A stretch of DNA of 5,923 bases from Burkholderiaceae bacterium (GCA_017999135.1 JAGOBT010000220.1:1-5923), one strand, 5' to 3'; counted from the stretch's first letter, positions 1-5,923 are shown. Numbers and translations: made by a program. The notes: a model not told the origin generated them from the letters alone.

Positions 1-1324
<1,324 letters not shown>

Positions 1325-1331
1325 GGGAAAG

Positions 1332-1335
1332 CTCC
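1332..1335 (-). promoter_or_regulatory. guaB ribosome binding site (GGAG)
   Basis: The reverse strand reads CTGGAGCTTTCCC directly before ATG. GGAG is 7 nt from the start codon, a standard Shine-Dalgarno spacing, which supports the ATG at 1324 as the guaB start. Confidence 0.6.
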
Positions 1336-1349
1336 AGTCGCAAAAATCG

Positions 1350-1355
1350 ATTATA
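1350..1355 (-). promoter_or_regulatory. Candidate -10 box of the guaB promoter (TATAAT)
   Basis: On the reverse strand a perfect TATAAT lies 25 nt upstream of the guaB ATG, in a small AT-richer patch of an otherwise GC-rich region. A start site about 7 nt downstream would leave a leader of roughly 18 nt that still includes the GGAG at 1332-1335. No good -35 hexamer is visible at 16-18 nt spacing; the best there are AATGGG- or CAATGG-like. The call rests on the -10 and its position. Confidence 0.5.
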
Positions 1356-1445
1356 CGGAGAGGCTGTCCAGGCCCATTGTTCTGACTGTCGTGCCGGCCA
1401 CTGGCTGGCTACACTGCGGCCAGTCCTGCACCCCACACCGCCACC

Positions 1446-1958
1446 ATGCCGACTGCCCGCCCCTGCCTGCTGACGCGGATGCCATGGATCGCCGTCGCCC
1501 TGTGGCTGGTGCTGGCGCCAGCCCAGGCGCAGTACGTGTGGAAGGACAGCAAGGGCCAGATGCACGCCAGCGACCAGCCCCCCCCGCGTGATGTGGCCGA
1601 CAAGAACGTGATCCGGCGCCCGAGCGCCACGCGCCCCGCCGTCACCGCACCCGCGCCCGCTTCCGCTGCGTCCGCCCCGCGTCTGGCGGCTGCCAGCGCC
1701 CCGGTCGACCCCGAACTGGCCCAGCGCCGCGCGCGCGCCGAACAGGACGCCAAGGCCAAGGCCGAGGCCGACGCCCAGCGCGTGGCGGCACAGCGGGCCG
1801 AGAACTGCCAGCGCGCCCGCGCCCACCTGGCCACGCTGGATGCCGGCACCCGCCTGGTGCGGGTGACCCCCCAGGGCGAGCGGGTGGTGATCGACGATGC
1901 AGTGCGCGCCCGCGAGGCGGCCGAGGCGCGCAGCGTGATGGCCAGCGACTGCCGCTGA
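1446..1958 (+). CDS. Exported DUF4124 domain-containing protein
   Basis: Function unknown. The 170-residue protein starts with a signal peptide: basic/polar N-region, hydrophobic stretch WIAVALWLVLAP at 14-25, and a likely signal peptidase I site AQA|Q after residue 28. The mature N-terminus YVWKDSKGQMHASDQPPP (30-47) is the short conserved core of the DUF4124 family, common in exported proteins of proteobacteria. An Ala/Pro-rich linker (about 60-88) follows, then a charged, Ala-rich, probably helical or coiled-coil segment (about 90-128), and a C-terminal part with Cys121 and Cys169 that could form a disulfide in the periplasm (inference). No clear Shine-Dalgarno precedes ATG 1446, and ATG 1479 (Met12) would also keep the hydrophobic core, so the start is uncertain. 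The gene is divergent from guaB and convergent with rnfH, 15 nt from its stop. Confidence 0.85.
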   Translation: MPTARPCLLTRMPWIAVALWLVLAPAQAQYVWKDSKGQMHASDQPPPRDVADKNVIRRPSATRPAVTAPAPASAASAPRLAAASAPVDPELAQRRARAEQDAKAKAEADAQRVAAQRAENCQRARAHLATLDAGTRLVRVTPQGERVVIDDAVRAREAAEARSVMASDCR

Positions 1959-1979
1959 CGGGCCGGCGCTGCGTCAGCG
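1953..1979. terminator. Stem-loop spanning two convergent stop codons; possible bidirectional terminator
   Basis: CGCTGACG (1953-1960) and CGTCAGCG (1972-1979) are perfect 8-bp inverted repeats around an 11-nt GC-rich loop. The left arm contains the TGA of the DUF4124 gene and the right arm the complement of the rnfH TGA. The position between convergent genes suits a shared terminator, but no T-run follows on either strand, so classical intrinsic termination is not shown. Confidence 0.35.
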
Positions 1980-2309
1980 ACGCGGCGGCTTGCGGCGCGG
2001 GCGGATGCCGTCACGCCGATAGCGCAGGCGCCGGGCCTCCTTCGGGTCCACCAACAGCGGGCGCAGCAGTTCCAGCCTGTCGTGCGGTTGCAGCACCGTG
2101 GCCGGCGTGATCACGCGGCCCCACAAGGCCAGGGTCAACGTGTCCAGCAGGTCGGCACCCAGTTCGTCGGCCACGCCGCTGGCGCGCAGTGCATCCAGCG
2201 CGGTGCTGCCGTGCTGCAGTTGCACGGTGGCCTGGCCCGTGTGCTGCGGCGATGCCGACCACGCCACCTCGACGGCCATCAGGCCGGCCGCGGCATCAAC
2301 GCTCGCCAT
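1974..2309 (-). CDS. rnfH: RnfH family (UPF0125, RatB-like) ubiquitin-fold protein
   Basis: Small beta-grasp protein of the RnfH/UPF0125 family, named for its link to the Rnf electron-transport complex in some bacteria; its biochemical role is not settled. The 111-residue product has an N-terminal strand MAVEVAWSASP (11-21), a second strand ATVQLQHGST (27-36), a helix ALDALRASGV, the turn ALWGRVITPATVLQPHDRLE (61-80), and the family signature LLRPLLVDPKEARRLR (81-96). A very basic tail ends in RRKPPRR. The ATG at 2309 lies inside the end of ratA (14-nt overlap), typical of translational coupling. Met11 (ATG at 2279) is an alternative start that would remove the overlap. Neither start has a well-spaced Shine-Dalgarno, although CAGGTG lies directly before 2309. 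Together with ratA upstream and smpB divergent, the arrangement matches the conserved smpB / ratA-ratB locus. Confidence 0.88.
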   Translation of the reverse strand: MASVDAAAGLMAVEVAWSASPQHTGQATVQLQHGSTALDALRASGVADELGADLLDTLTLALWGRVITPATVLQPHDRLELLRPLLVDPKEARRLRYRRDGIRPRRKPPRR

Positions 2310-2742
2310 ACACCTGGCGGGCGCGCTGCACGAAGCTGTCGACGAAGGTGTTGGCCACGCGATCGAACACCGGGCTCAGCACGGCCTCGAAGGCGCGGTT
2401 GGCGAAGGCATAGCGCAGGTCGAATTCGACCCGGCAGGCCGATTGCGATGCATCGCCGATCGGCACGAAGCGCCAGGTGCCGTCCAGGTCGGAGAACGGC
2501 CCGTCGACCAGGGCCATCACCACCGACTGGTCGGCTTCATGCGTGTTGCGGGTGGTGAAGGCATGGTGCAGACCGGCAAACTGCAGGTGCAGCCGGGCGG
2601 TCATGCCGGTGGCGTCTTCCTGCAGCACCTCGGCCTTCTCGCACCAGGGCAGGAAGCCGGGGTAGGCAGCCACTGCGGTGACCAGCGCATACATTTCGGG
2701 CGCCGAGTACCACAGCAGCACGGACTTTTTCACGTGCTTCAT
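2296..2742 (-). CDS. ratA: RatA / COQ10-like START (SRPBCC) domain protein
   Basis: 148-residue protein of the RatA (PasT, YfjG) / COQ10 family in the START/SRPBCC fold. Family members are proposed to bind ubiquinone or related lipids and support respiration. In E. coli the protein was also reported as a toxin blocking 70S ribosome assembly, a role that is disputed. Seen here: N-terminal MKHVKKSVLLWYSAPEMYAL, the signature YPGFLPWC (residues 28-35), the beta-strand motif GPFSDLDGTWRF, and a C-terminal amphipathic helix SPVFDRVANTFVDSFVQRA that would close the lipid cavity. I chose ATG 2742 because MKHVKKSV is the usual family opening; the frame stays open to ATG 2784, but those 14 extra residues lie in the upstream hairpin region and look non-native. 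The stop (2296-2298) overlaps the start of rnfH. Confidence 0.9.
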   Translation of the reverse strand: MKHVKKSVLLWYSAPEMYALVTAVAAYPGFLPWCEKAEVLQEDATGMTARLHLQFAGLHHAFTTRNTHEADQSVVMALVDGPFSDLDGTWRFVPIGDASQSACRVEFDLRYAFANRAFEAVLSPVFDRVANTFVDSFVQRARQVYGER

Positions 2743-2747
2743 ACAAT
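2742..2747 (+). promoter_or_regulatory. Candidate forward -10 box (TACAAT) for smpB
   Basis: TACAAT on the plus strand matches the -10 consensus at 5 of 6 bases and lies in the only AT-richer patch of the divergent region. No convincing -35 was found at 16-18 nt spacing. If used, the smpB leader would be about 135 nt and would contain all hairpins between 2777 and 2882. Confidence 0.2.
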
Positions 2748-2753
2748 GCACGA

Positions 2754-2784
2754 ATTCTAGGCGACGGCCCCACGCACCGGACAA
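2754..2784 (-). promoter_or_regulatory. Candidate ratA promoter (TAGAAT -10, weak TTGTCC -35)
   Basis: On the reverse strand TAGAAT (2754-2759) matches the -10 consensus at 5 of 6 bases, and TTGTCC (2779-2784) matches the -35 at 4 of 6, with a long 19-nt spacer. The -10 ends only 11 nt before the ratA ATG, so the transcript would have a leader of about 5 nt, close to leaderless. This agrees with the absence of a Shine-Dalgarno before ratA. Confidence 0.35.
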
Positions 2785-2882
2785 AGCCGGTCAAGCCAAG
2801 CGAACGCCGTGGAACCGGCTTTGCCGGGCCACTGGCGTTGCCCCCTTGAGGGGGCGCGCGAAGCGCGTAGGGGGTGTGCCCC
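2777..2882. repeat. GC-rich multi-hairpin intergenic repeat upstream of smpB
   Basis: This 106-bp block is made of nested inverted repeats. Arms 2777-2791 and 2814-2827 form a 14-bp stem with one bulged A. CCGGC/GCCGG (2815-2819 / 2823-2827) gives a smaller local hairpin flanked by GTGG/CCAC. GCCCCC/GGGGGC (2840-2845 / 2850-2855) closes a TTGA loop. CGCGC/GCGCG (2855-2859 / 2863-2867) closes a GAA loop. GGGG/CCCC (2871-2874 / 2879-2882) closes a TGTG loop just before smpB. The core GTTGCCCCCTTGAGGGGGC followed by a GCGAAGCGC hairpin and TAGGGGGTG resembles, from memory, repeats scattered between genes in Comamonadaceae-like genomes. That identity is inference; only the inverted repeats are seen directly. 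No transposase is present. Confidence 0.6.
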
Positions 2883-2888
2883 ATCCTC

Positions 2889-3401
2889 ATGTCCACGCTC
2901 ACCATTTCACGCAAGGAAGCCGCCAAGGCGGCCAAGCCTTCGGGGCCGATCGCCGAGAACCGCCGCGCCCGCTACGACTACCACGTCGAAGAGCGGCACG
3001 AGGCTGGCATGGTGCTGGCCGGCTGGGAAATCAAGGCCATCCGCGCCGGCCAGGTGCAGCTGACCGACGGCTATGTGGTGATCAAGGACGGCGAGCTGTT
3101 CCTGATCGGCTGCCGCATCAACGCGCTGCGCTCTGCCAGCACCCATGTCAGCCCCGAGGCCGACCGCACCAAGAAGCTGCTGATGCACAAGGCCGAGATC
3201 CGCCGCCTGGTGGGCAAGGTGGAACAGCGCGGCTTCACCCTGGTGCCGATGAACCTGCACTACAAGGGCGGCCGGGTGAAGGCCGAGATCGCGCTGGCCA
3301 AGGGCAAGGCCGAGCACGACAAGCGCAATGCCACCAAAGACCGCGAGTGGGAGCGCGAACGTGGCCGCCTGATGAGACACAACGTCTCATCAGGCGCGTA
3401 G
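2889..3401 (+). CDS. smpB: SsrA (tmRNA)-binding protein SmpB with altered C-terminal tail
   Basis: SmpB binds tmRNA and delivers it to stalled ribosomes in trans-translation. The 170-residue product has the OB-fold core: [20 protein letters not shown] (21-40), then [19 protein letters not shown] (45-63), ASTHV (83-87), RTKKLLMHK (93-101), and the signature GKAEHDKR (139-146) that precedes the C-terminal tail. That tail is helical on the ribosome and mimics missing mRNA/anticodon contacts; the RLMRHN here (160-165) corresponds to the region of E. coli RIMK. ATG 2889 gives the natural start [16 protein letters not shown]; an in-frame GTG at 2874 lies within the repeat and is unlikely. The only purine-rich candidate Shine-Dalgarno, AGGGGG (2869-2874), is 14 nt from the ATG. 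The last five residues (VSSGA) come from a fold-back sequence rather than from a recognisable SmpB end. The core motifs are intact, so the protein is probably functional. Confidence 0.95.
   Translation: MSTLTISRKEAAKAAKPSGPIAENRRARYDYHVEERHEAGMVLAGWEIKAIRAGQVQLTDGYVVIKDGELFLIGCRINALRSASTHVSPEADRTKKLLMHKAEIRRLVGKVEQRGFTLVPMNLHYKGGRVKAEIALAKGKAEHDKRNATKDREWERERGRLMRHNVSSGA
3363..3383 (+). repeat. Direct repeat copy 1 (in-frame smpB tail codons)
   Basis: This 21-bp segment encodes GRLMRHN in the smpB frame and recurs at 3448-3468 with 19 of 21 identical bases. The two differences fall in a single Arg codon (AGA here, CGG in the other copy), so both encode the same heptapeptide. The copies are 85 bp apart, which is not a multiple of three. 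Confidence 0.8.
3366..3396. repeat. 13-bp perfect inverted repeat at the smpB 3' end
   Basis: CGCCTGATGAGAC (3366-3378) and GTCTCATCAGGCG (3384-3396) are exact reverse complements around a 5-nt loop, ACAAC. The left arm is ordinary smpB coding sequence and the right arm supplies the codons for the terminal VSSGA. Chance symmetry of this length is unlikely; a fold-back (template-switch) event copying the coding strand would produce it. It could also act as a transcript-end hairpin, but no T-run follows. Confidence 0.8.
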
Positions 3402-3420
3402 CGCCAGGGCGCCAGCCCTG
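3393..3420. terminator. Two tandem hairpins after smpB; weak terminator candidate
   Basis: GGCGC/GCGCC (3393-3397 / 3401-3405) with loop GTA and CAGGGC/GCCCTG (3405-3410 / 3415-3420) with loop GCCA follow each other directly. The smpB TAG (3399-3401) lies across the first loop. The first hairpin shares bases with the 13-bp inverted repeat, so the two structures compete. The position between convergent genes fits a termination or 3'-protection role, but there is no T-run. Confidence 0.35.
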
Positions 3421-3430
3421 ACGGCCAGGT

Positions 3431-3486
3431 CGCGCGCAGCGCAAAAGGGCCGCCTGATGCGGCACAACACCACCGCCAAGGGCTGA
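3431..3486 (+). pseudogene. Remnant second smpB 3' end, out of frame
   Basis: From 3448 this segment reads GRLMRHNTTAKG followed by TGA (3484-3486), which looks like a natural SmpB C-terminus. Just upstream, the bases CAGCGCAAAAGG would read Gln-Arg-Glu-Lys-Gly if a single G were restored before the A-run, again like an SmpB tail (REKGRLMRHN). The segment follows the smpB TAG by 30 nt and is in a different frame, so it is not translated as part of smpB. Its TGA directly abuts the complement of the stop of the convergent crotonase gene. The simplest reading is that this is the original 3' end, now separated from the gene by a rearrangement. Confidence 0.55.
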
Positions 3487-4278
3487 TCAGCGCAGGTTCC
3501 AGTCCGGCTTGCGCTTGTCGATGAAGGCCTGCACGCCTTCCAGCGCGCTGTGGTCCATCATGTTGCAGGCCATGGTCTCGCCAGCGTCGGCATAGGCCGC
3601 CTCGATGCCCACTTCCAATTGCCGGTAGAACAGCGCCTTGCCCATGGCAATCGGTAGCCGCGGCTTGGCCACGATGGCTGCCACCAGCGCCTCGACCTCG
3701 GCGTCCACCTGGTCGGGTGGCACCACGCGGTTGACCAGGCCCCTGGCCTTGGCCTCGTCGGCGCTGATGAAGGCGCCAGTCACCAGCATCTCGAAGGCTT
3801 GCTTGCGGCCCAGGTTGCGTGACAGTGCCACGCTGGGCGTGGCGCAGAACAGGCCCAGGTTGACACCGCTGACGGCGAAGCGCGCGTCCGATGCCGCCAC
3901 CGCCAGATCGCACATCGCCACCAGCTGGCAGCCGGCTGCCGTGGCGATGCCCTGCACCTGGGCGATCACCGGCACCGGCAGGCGCTGGATGGCCATCATC
4001 ATGCGGCCACACTGGGCGAACAGCGTCTCGTAGTAAGCCTGGCTGGGCTCGGCGCGCATCTCCTTCAGGTCATGGCCGGCGCAGAAGGCCTTGCCGGCCG
4101 CCTTGAGGATGAGCAGGCGGGCACCGCCGTCCTGGGCGATGGCATCCAGCTCGGCCTGCAACGCCGTCAGCATGGCCTCGCTCAGCGCATTGAAGGCCTG
4201 CGGCCGGTTCAGCGCGAGGGTGATCACGCCACGTGCGTCCTGGGTGCGCAGCAGCAGCGGGTCGTCGGTGGTCAGCAT
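3487..4278 (-). CDS. Crotonase-fold enoyl-CoA hydratase/isomerase-like protein (ECHDC3-like)
   Basis: 263-residue member of the crotonase superfamily, at the usual single-domain length. Such proteins bind acyl-CoA thioesters and stabilise an enolate in an oxyanion hole. Seen: N-terminal VITLALNRPQAFNALSEAM (18-36), the first oxyanion-hole segment AFCAGHDLKEM (64-74), and the second, QGIATAAGCQLVAMCDLAVA (109-128). FAVSGVNLGLFCATPSVAL (134-152) and the later GAFISADEAKARGLVNRVV follow. The position of the classical first catalytic Glu (rat Glu144, in GGGCEL) is Gln118 here, and that of the second (rat Glu164, in QPEI) aligns with Gly138. The same segments (AAGCQL, GVNLGLFC) characterise the ECHDC3-like subgroup, so classical hydration activity is doubtful. 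An AAAGGG lies about 9 nt before ATG 4278. The gene follows the acyl-CoA synthetase by 24 nt, indicating an operon, and converges with smpB. Confidence 0.92.
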   Translation of the reverse strand: MLTTDDPLLLRTQDARGVITLALNRPQAFNALSEAMLTALQAELDAIAQDGGARLLILKAAGKAFCAGHDLKEMRAEPSQAYYETLFAQCGRMMMAIQRLPVPVIAQVQGIATAAGCQLVAMCDLAVAASDARFAVSGVNLGLFCATPSVALSRNLGRKQAFEMLVTGAFISADEAKARGLVNRVVPPDQVDAEVEALVAAIVAKPRLPIAMGKALFYRQLEVGIEAAYADAGETMACNMMDHSALEGVQAFIDKRKPDWNLR

Positions 4279-4302
4279 GGTGGGTGGCCCTTTCGCAATC
4301 GT

Positions 4303-5923
4303 TCACTCGATGGCGGACGTCGACTTCGCCCGCTCACGCAACTGGAACTTCTGGATCTTGCCGGTGCTGGTCTTGGGGATGTCTTCAAAGCGGATCTCGC
4401 GCGGCACCTTGTAGCCGGCCAGCAGGCCCTTGCAGTGCGCCACGATCTCGGCTGCCGTGACCTGTGCGCCGGGCTTCAGCTCGACATAGGCCACCGGTGT
4501 CTCGCCCCATTTCGGGTCGGGCCGGGCCACCACCGCGCAGGCCACCACCGCCGGGTGGCGGTACAGCGCGTCTTCCACTTCGATGCTGCTGATGTTCTCG
4601 CCGCCGCTGATGATCACGTCCTTGCTGCGGTCCTTGATCTTGGCGTAGCGGTCGCTCTCCAGCACCGCCAGATCACCCGTGTGGAACCAGCCGCCCTCAA
4701 AGGCCTTGGCCGTGGCGGTCGGGTTCTTCAGGTAGCCCTTCATCACGATGTTGCCGCGGAACATGATCTCGCCCATGGTCTGGCCATCGGCCGGCACCTC
4801 GGTCAGCGTCTCGGGGTGGCGCACCGTCAGGCCTTCCTGCAGCACATAGCGCACGCCCTGGCGGCCGTTCAGGCGGGTCTGTTCGCTCAGCGTCTGGTCG
4901 GCCCAGGCGGGCCGTTTCACCGCCACCGAGGCCGGGCCGTAGACCTCGGTCAGCCCGTAGACATGGGTGATGTCGAAACCGATCTTCGCCATGCCCTCGA
5001 TCATGGCCGCCGGTGGCGCCGCGCCGGCCACCATGCCCCGCACCTGCTGGGTGATGCCGGCACGCAGCGCCTCCGGCGCGTTGTAGATCAGGCTGTGCAC
5101 GATGGGCGCGGCGCAGTAGTGGTCCACGCCGTGGTTGCGCATCGCCTCCAGGATGGCCGCGGCATCGACCCGGCGCAGGCAGACATGGGTGCCGCCCTGC
5201 ATCGCCACCGTCCAGGGGAAGCACCAGCCATTGCAGTGGAACATCGGCAGCGTCCACAGGTAGACGGGGAACTGCGGCATGGTCCAGGTGGCGGCGTTGC
5301 ACACCGCGTTCAGGTAGGCGCCGCGGTGGTGCGTGACCACACCCTTGGGATCGCCCGTGGTGCCGCTGGTGTAACTGACCGCGATCGCATCCCATTCGTC
5401 GGCCGGGCCTTCCAGCACGGGCAGCGGGTCATGCGCGGCCAGCAGGGCTTCGTACTCCAGCGTGCCCAGGCGTGCGCCGGCGCCGGTGTACTCGCTGTCG
5501 TCGACATCGATCACCACCACATCGCGGCCGTGCACCGTGCGCAGCGCCTCCAGCGCCGGGCCCATGGTGGTGGCGAACTCGCGGTCGGTGATGAGCACGC
5601 TGGCCTCGCAGTGGTGCATCTGCCAGGCCAGCAGCGGCGCGTCGAGCCGGGTGTTCAGCGTGTTGAGCACGGCATTGAGCGCCGGCACGGCGTAGTGCGC
5701 CTCCACCATCTCGGGCGTGTTGGGCAGCATCACGCTGACGGTGCTGCCGCGGCCCACGCCCAGCGCACGCAGCGCAGCGGCCAGGCGGCCTGAACGGTCG
5801 CGCACCTGGGCCCAGGTGTAGCGGCGCGCACCATGCACCACCGCCGTCAAGTCGCCAAAGACCTCGGCGCTGCGCTCGACGAAGCTCACCGGTGACAGGG
5901 CGACGAAGTTGGCCGGATTGCGG
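4303..5923 (-). CDS. AMP-forming acyl-CoA synthetase, N-terminus cut by window edge
   Basis: ATP-dependent carboxylate-CoA ligase of the adenylate-forming (ANL) superfamily: it makes an acyl-AMP and then an acyl-CoA. Numbering from a Val (GTG) codon at 5889, motifs run in order: the phosphate loop SYTSGTTGDPKG (172-183), the substrate-pocket segment LPMFHCNGWCFPW (214-226), the adenine/A5 motif YGLTEVYG (311-318), the hinge region WFHTGDLAV...KIKDRSKDVIISGGENIS (401-434), and the catalytic Lys511 in PKTSTGKIQK. All key residues are present. The frame continues upstream without a stop to the right edge, reading RNPANFVALSP before VSFVERSAEVF, so GTG 5889 is not the start; a few to about 15-20 codons are missing. 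The closest recognisable types are medium/short-chain fatty acyl-CoA or 3-methylmercaptopropionyl-CoA (DmdB-like) ligases; substrate is not determinable here. It lies 24 nt upstream of the crotonase-like gene, likely in one transcript. Confidence 0.95.
   Translation of the reverse strand, partial: RNPANFVALSPVSFVERSAEVFGDLTAVVHGARRYTWAQVRDRSGRLAAALRALGVGRGSTVSVMLPNTPEMVEAHYAVPALNAVLNTLNTRLDAPLLAWQMHHCEASVLITDREFATTMGPALEALRTVHGRDVVVIDVDDSEYTGAGARLGTLEYEALLAAHDPLPVLEGPADEWDAIAVSYTSGTTGDPKGVVTHHRGAYLNAVCNAATWTMPQFPVYLWTLPMFHCNGWCFPWTVAMQGGTHVCLRRVDAAAILEAMRNHGVDHYCAAPIVHSLIYNAPEALRAGITQQVRGMVAGAAPPAAMIEGMAKIGFDITHVYGLTEVYGPASVAVKRPAWADQTLSEQTRLNGRQGVRYVLQEGLTVRHPETLTEVPADGQTMGEIMFRGNIVMKGYLKNPTATAKAFEGGWFHTGDLAVLESDRYAKIKDRSKDVIISGGENISSIEVEDALYRHPAVVACAVVARPDPKWGETPVAYVELKPGAQVTAAEIVAHCKGLLAGYKVPREIRFEDIPKTSTGKIQKFQLRERAKSTSAIE

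Noticed and set aside
1409..2014. A long reverse frame over the DUF4124 gene
   Set aside because: The forward frame has a signal peptide and a DUF4124 core; the reverse product is Arg/Ala/Ser-rich and low-complexity with no motif.
2296..2742. RatA/RnfH (RatA/RatB) as a toxin-antitoxin system
   Set aside because: The family name suggests it, but RatA belongs to the COQ10-like START family and the pair is a widely conserved core locus. Nothing in the sequence (mobility, small size, labile antitoxin features) supports a toxin-antitoxin role.
2743..2784. Longer ratA start at ATG 2784
   Set aside because: It would add 14 residues from the intergenic hairpin region; the family normally begins MKHVKKSV, which matches ATG 2742.
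2841..2882. CRISPR-like or tandem repeat array
   Set aside because: The elements are inverted repeats of differing sequence with no regular direct repeat and spacer pattern.
2874..2888. Upstream GTG start for smpB
   Set aside because: It lies within the G-run of the repeat, has no ribosome binding site, and adds residues not seen in SmpB proteins.
3402..3486. A simple single-base sequencing error explaining the second smpB tail
   Set aside because: No single indel joins the two copies: a 13-bp fold-back, a TAG stop and tandem hairpins lie between them. A larger assembly artefact cannot be excluded from the sequence alone.
4072..5793. A 573-codon open frame on the plus strand
   Set aside because: It lies antisense to the acyl-CoA synthetase and crotonase genes, which carry clear family motifs. 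Its product is rich in His, Arg, Gly and Ala without any recognisable domain, as expected for a shadow frame in high-GC DNA.

Overview
This window looks like a housekeeping stretch of a high-GC betaproteobacterial chromosome. The order Burkholderiales is most likely, near the Comamonadaceae or the Rubrivivax/Ideonella/Leptothrix group. The evidence is strong G/C third-position bias, the recognisable guaB / DUF4124 / rnfH / ratA / smpB neighbourhood, and a GC-rich hairpin repeat upstream of smpB that resembles dispersed intergenic repeats of that group. The taxonomic call is inference from gene content and protein wording, not from a marker search.

Layout, left to right: (1) Minus strand, 1-1324: guaB (IMP dehydrogenase), complete at its N-terminus but cut by the left edge about 45-50 codons before its end. 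A TATAAT -10 box and a GGAG ribosome binding site lie upstream. (2) Plus strand, 1446-1958: a small exported DUF4124-type protein, divergent from guaB. (3) Minus strand, 1974-2309 and 2296-2742: rnfH and ratA, overlapping by 14 nt and probably co-transcribed as ratA-rnfH. The DUF4124 gene and rnfH converge on an 8-bp stem that holds both stop codons. (4) 2743-2888: a divergent promoter region containing several nested GC-rich hairpins. (5) Plus strand, 2889-3401: smpB, the tmRNA-binding protein. Its 3' end appears rearranged: a 13-bp perfect fold-back and a second, out-of-frame copy of the tail codons follow. (6) Minus strand, 3487-4278 and 4303-5923: a two-gene unit with an AMP-forming acyl-CoA synthetase (5' end off the right edge), followed after 24 nt by a crotonase-fold protein of the ECHDC3-like type.

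How the genes fit together: guaB makes XMP for guanine nucleotides. smpB rescues stalled ribosomes with tmRNA. ratA and rnfH are the conserved partners divergent from smpB, as in E. coli, and are thought to relate to quinone/redox biology rather than to a proven toxin-antitoxin pair. The right-hand pair would activate a carboxylic acid to its CoA thioester and act on the product; the substrate cannot be read from the sequence.

No defence system, mobile element with a transposase, CRISPR array, tRNA or rRNA was seen, and I found no convincing undescribed multi-gene system. The most interesting points are the remodelled smpB tail, the hairpin repeat that supplies the only candidate Shine-Dalgarno for smpB, and the loss of both classical catalytic glutamates in the crotonase-like protein. 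No gene-free stretch exceeds 150 bases.
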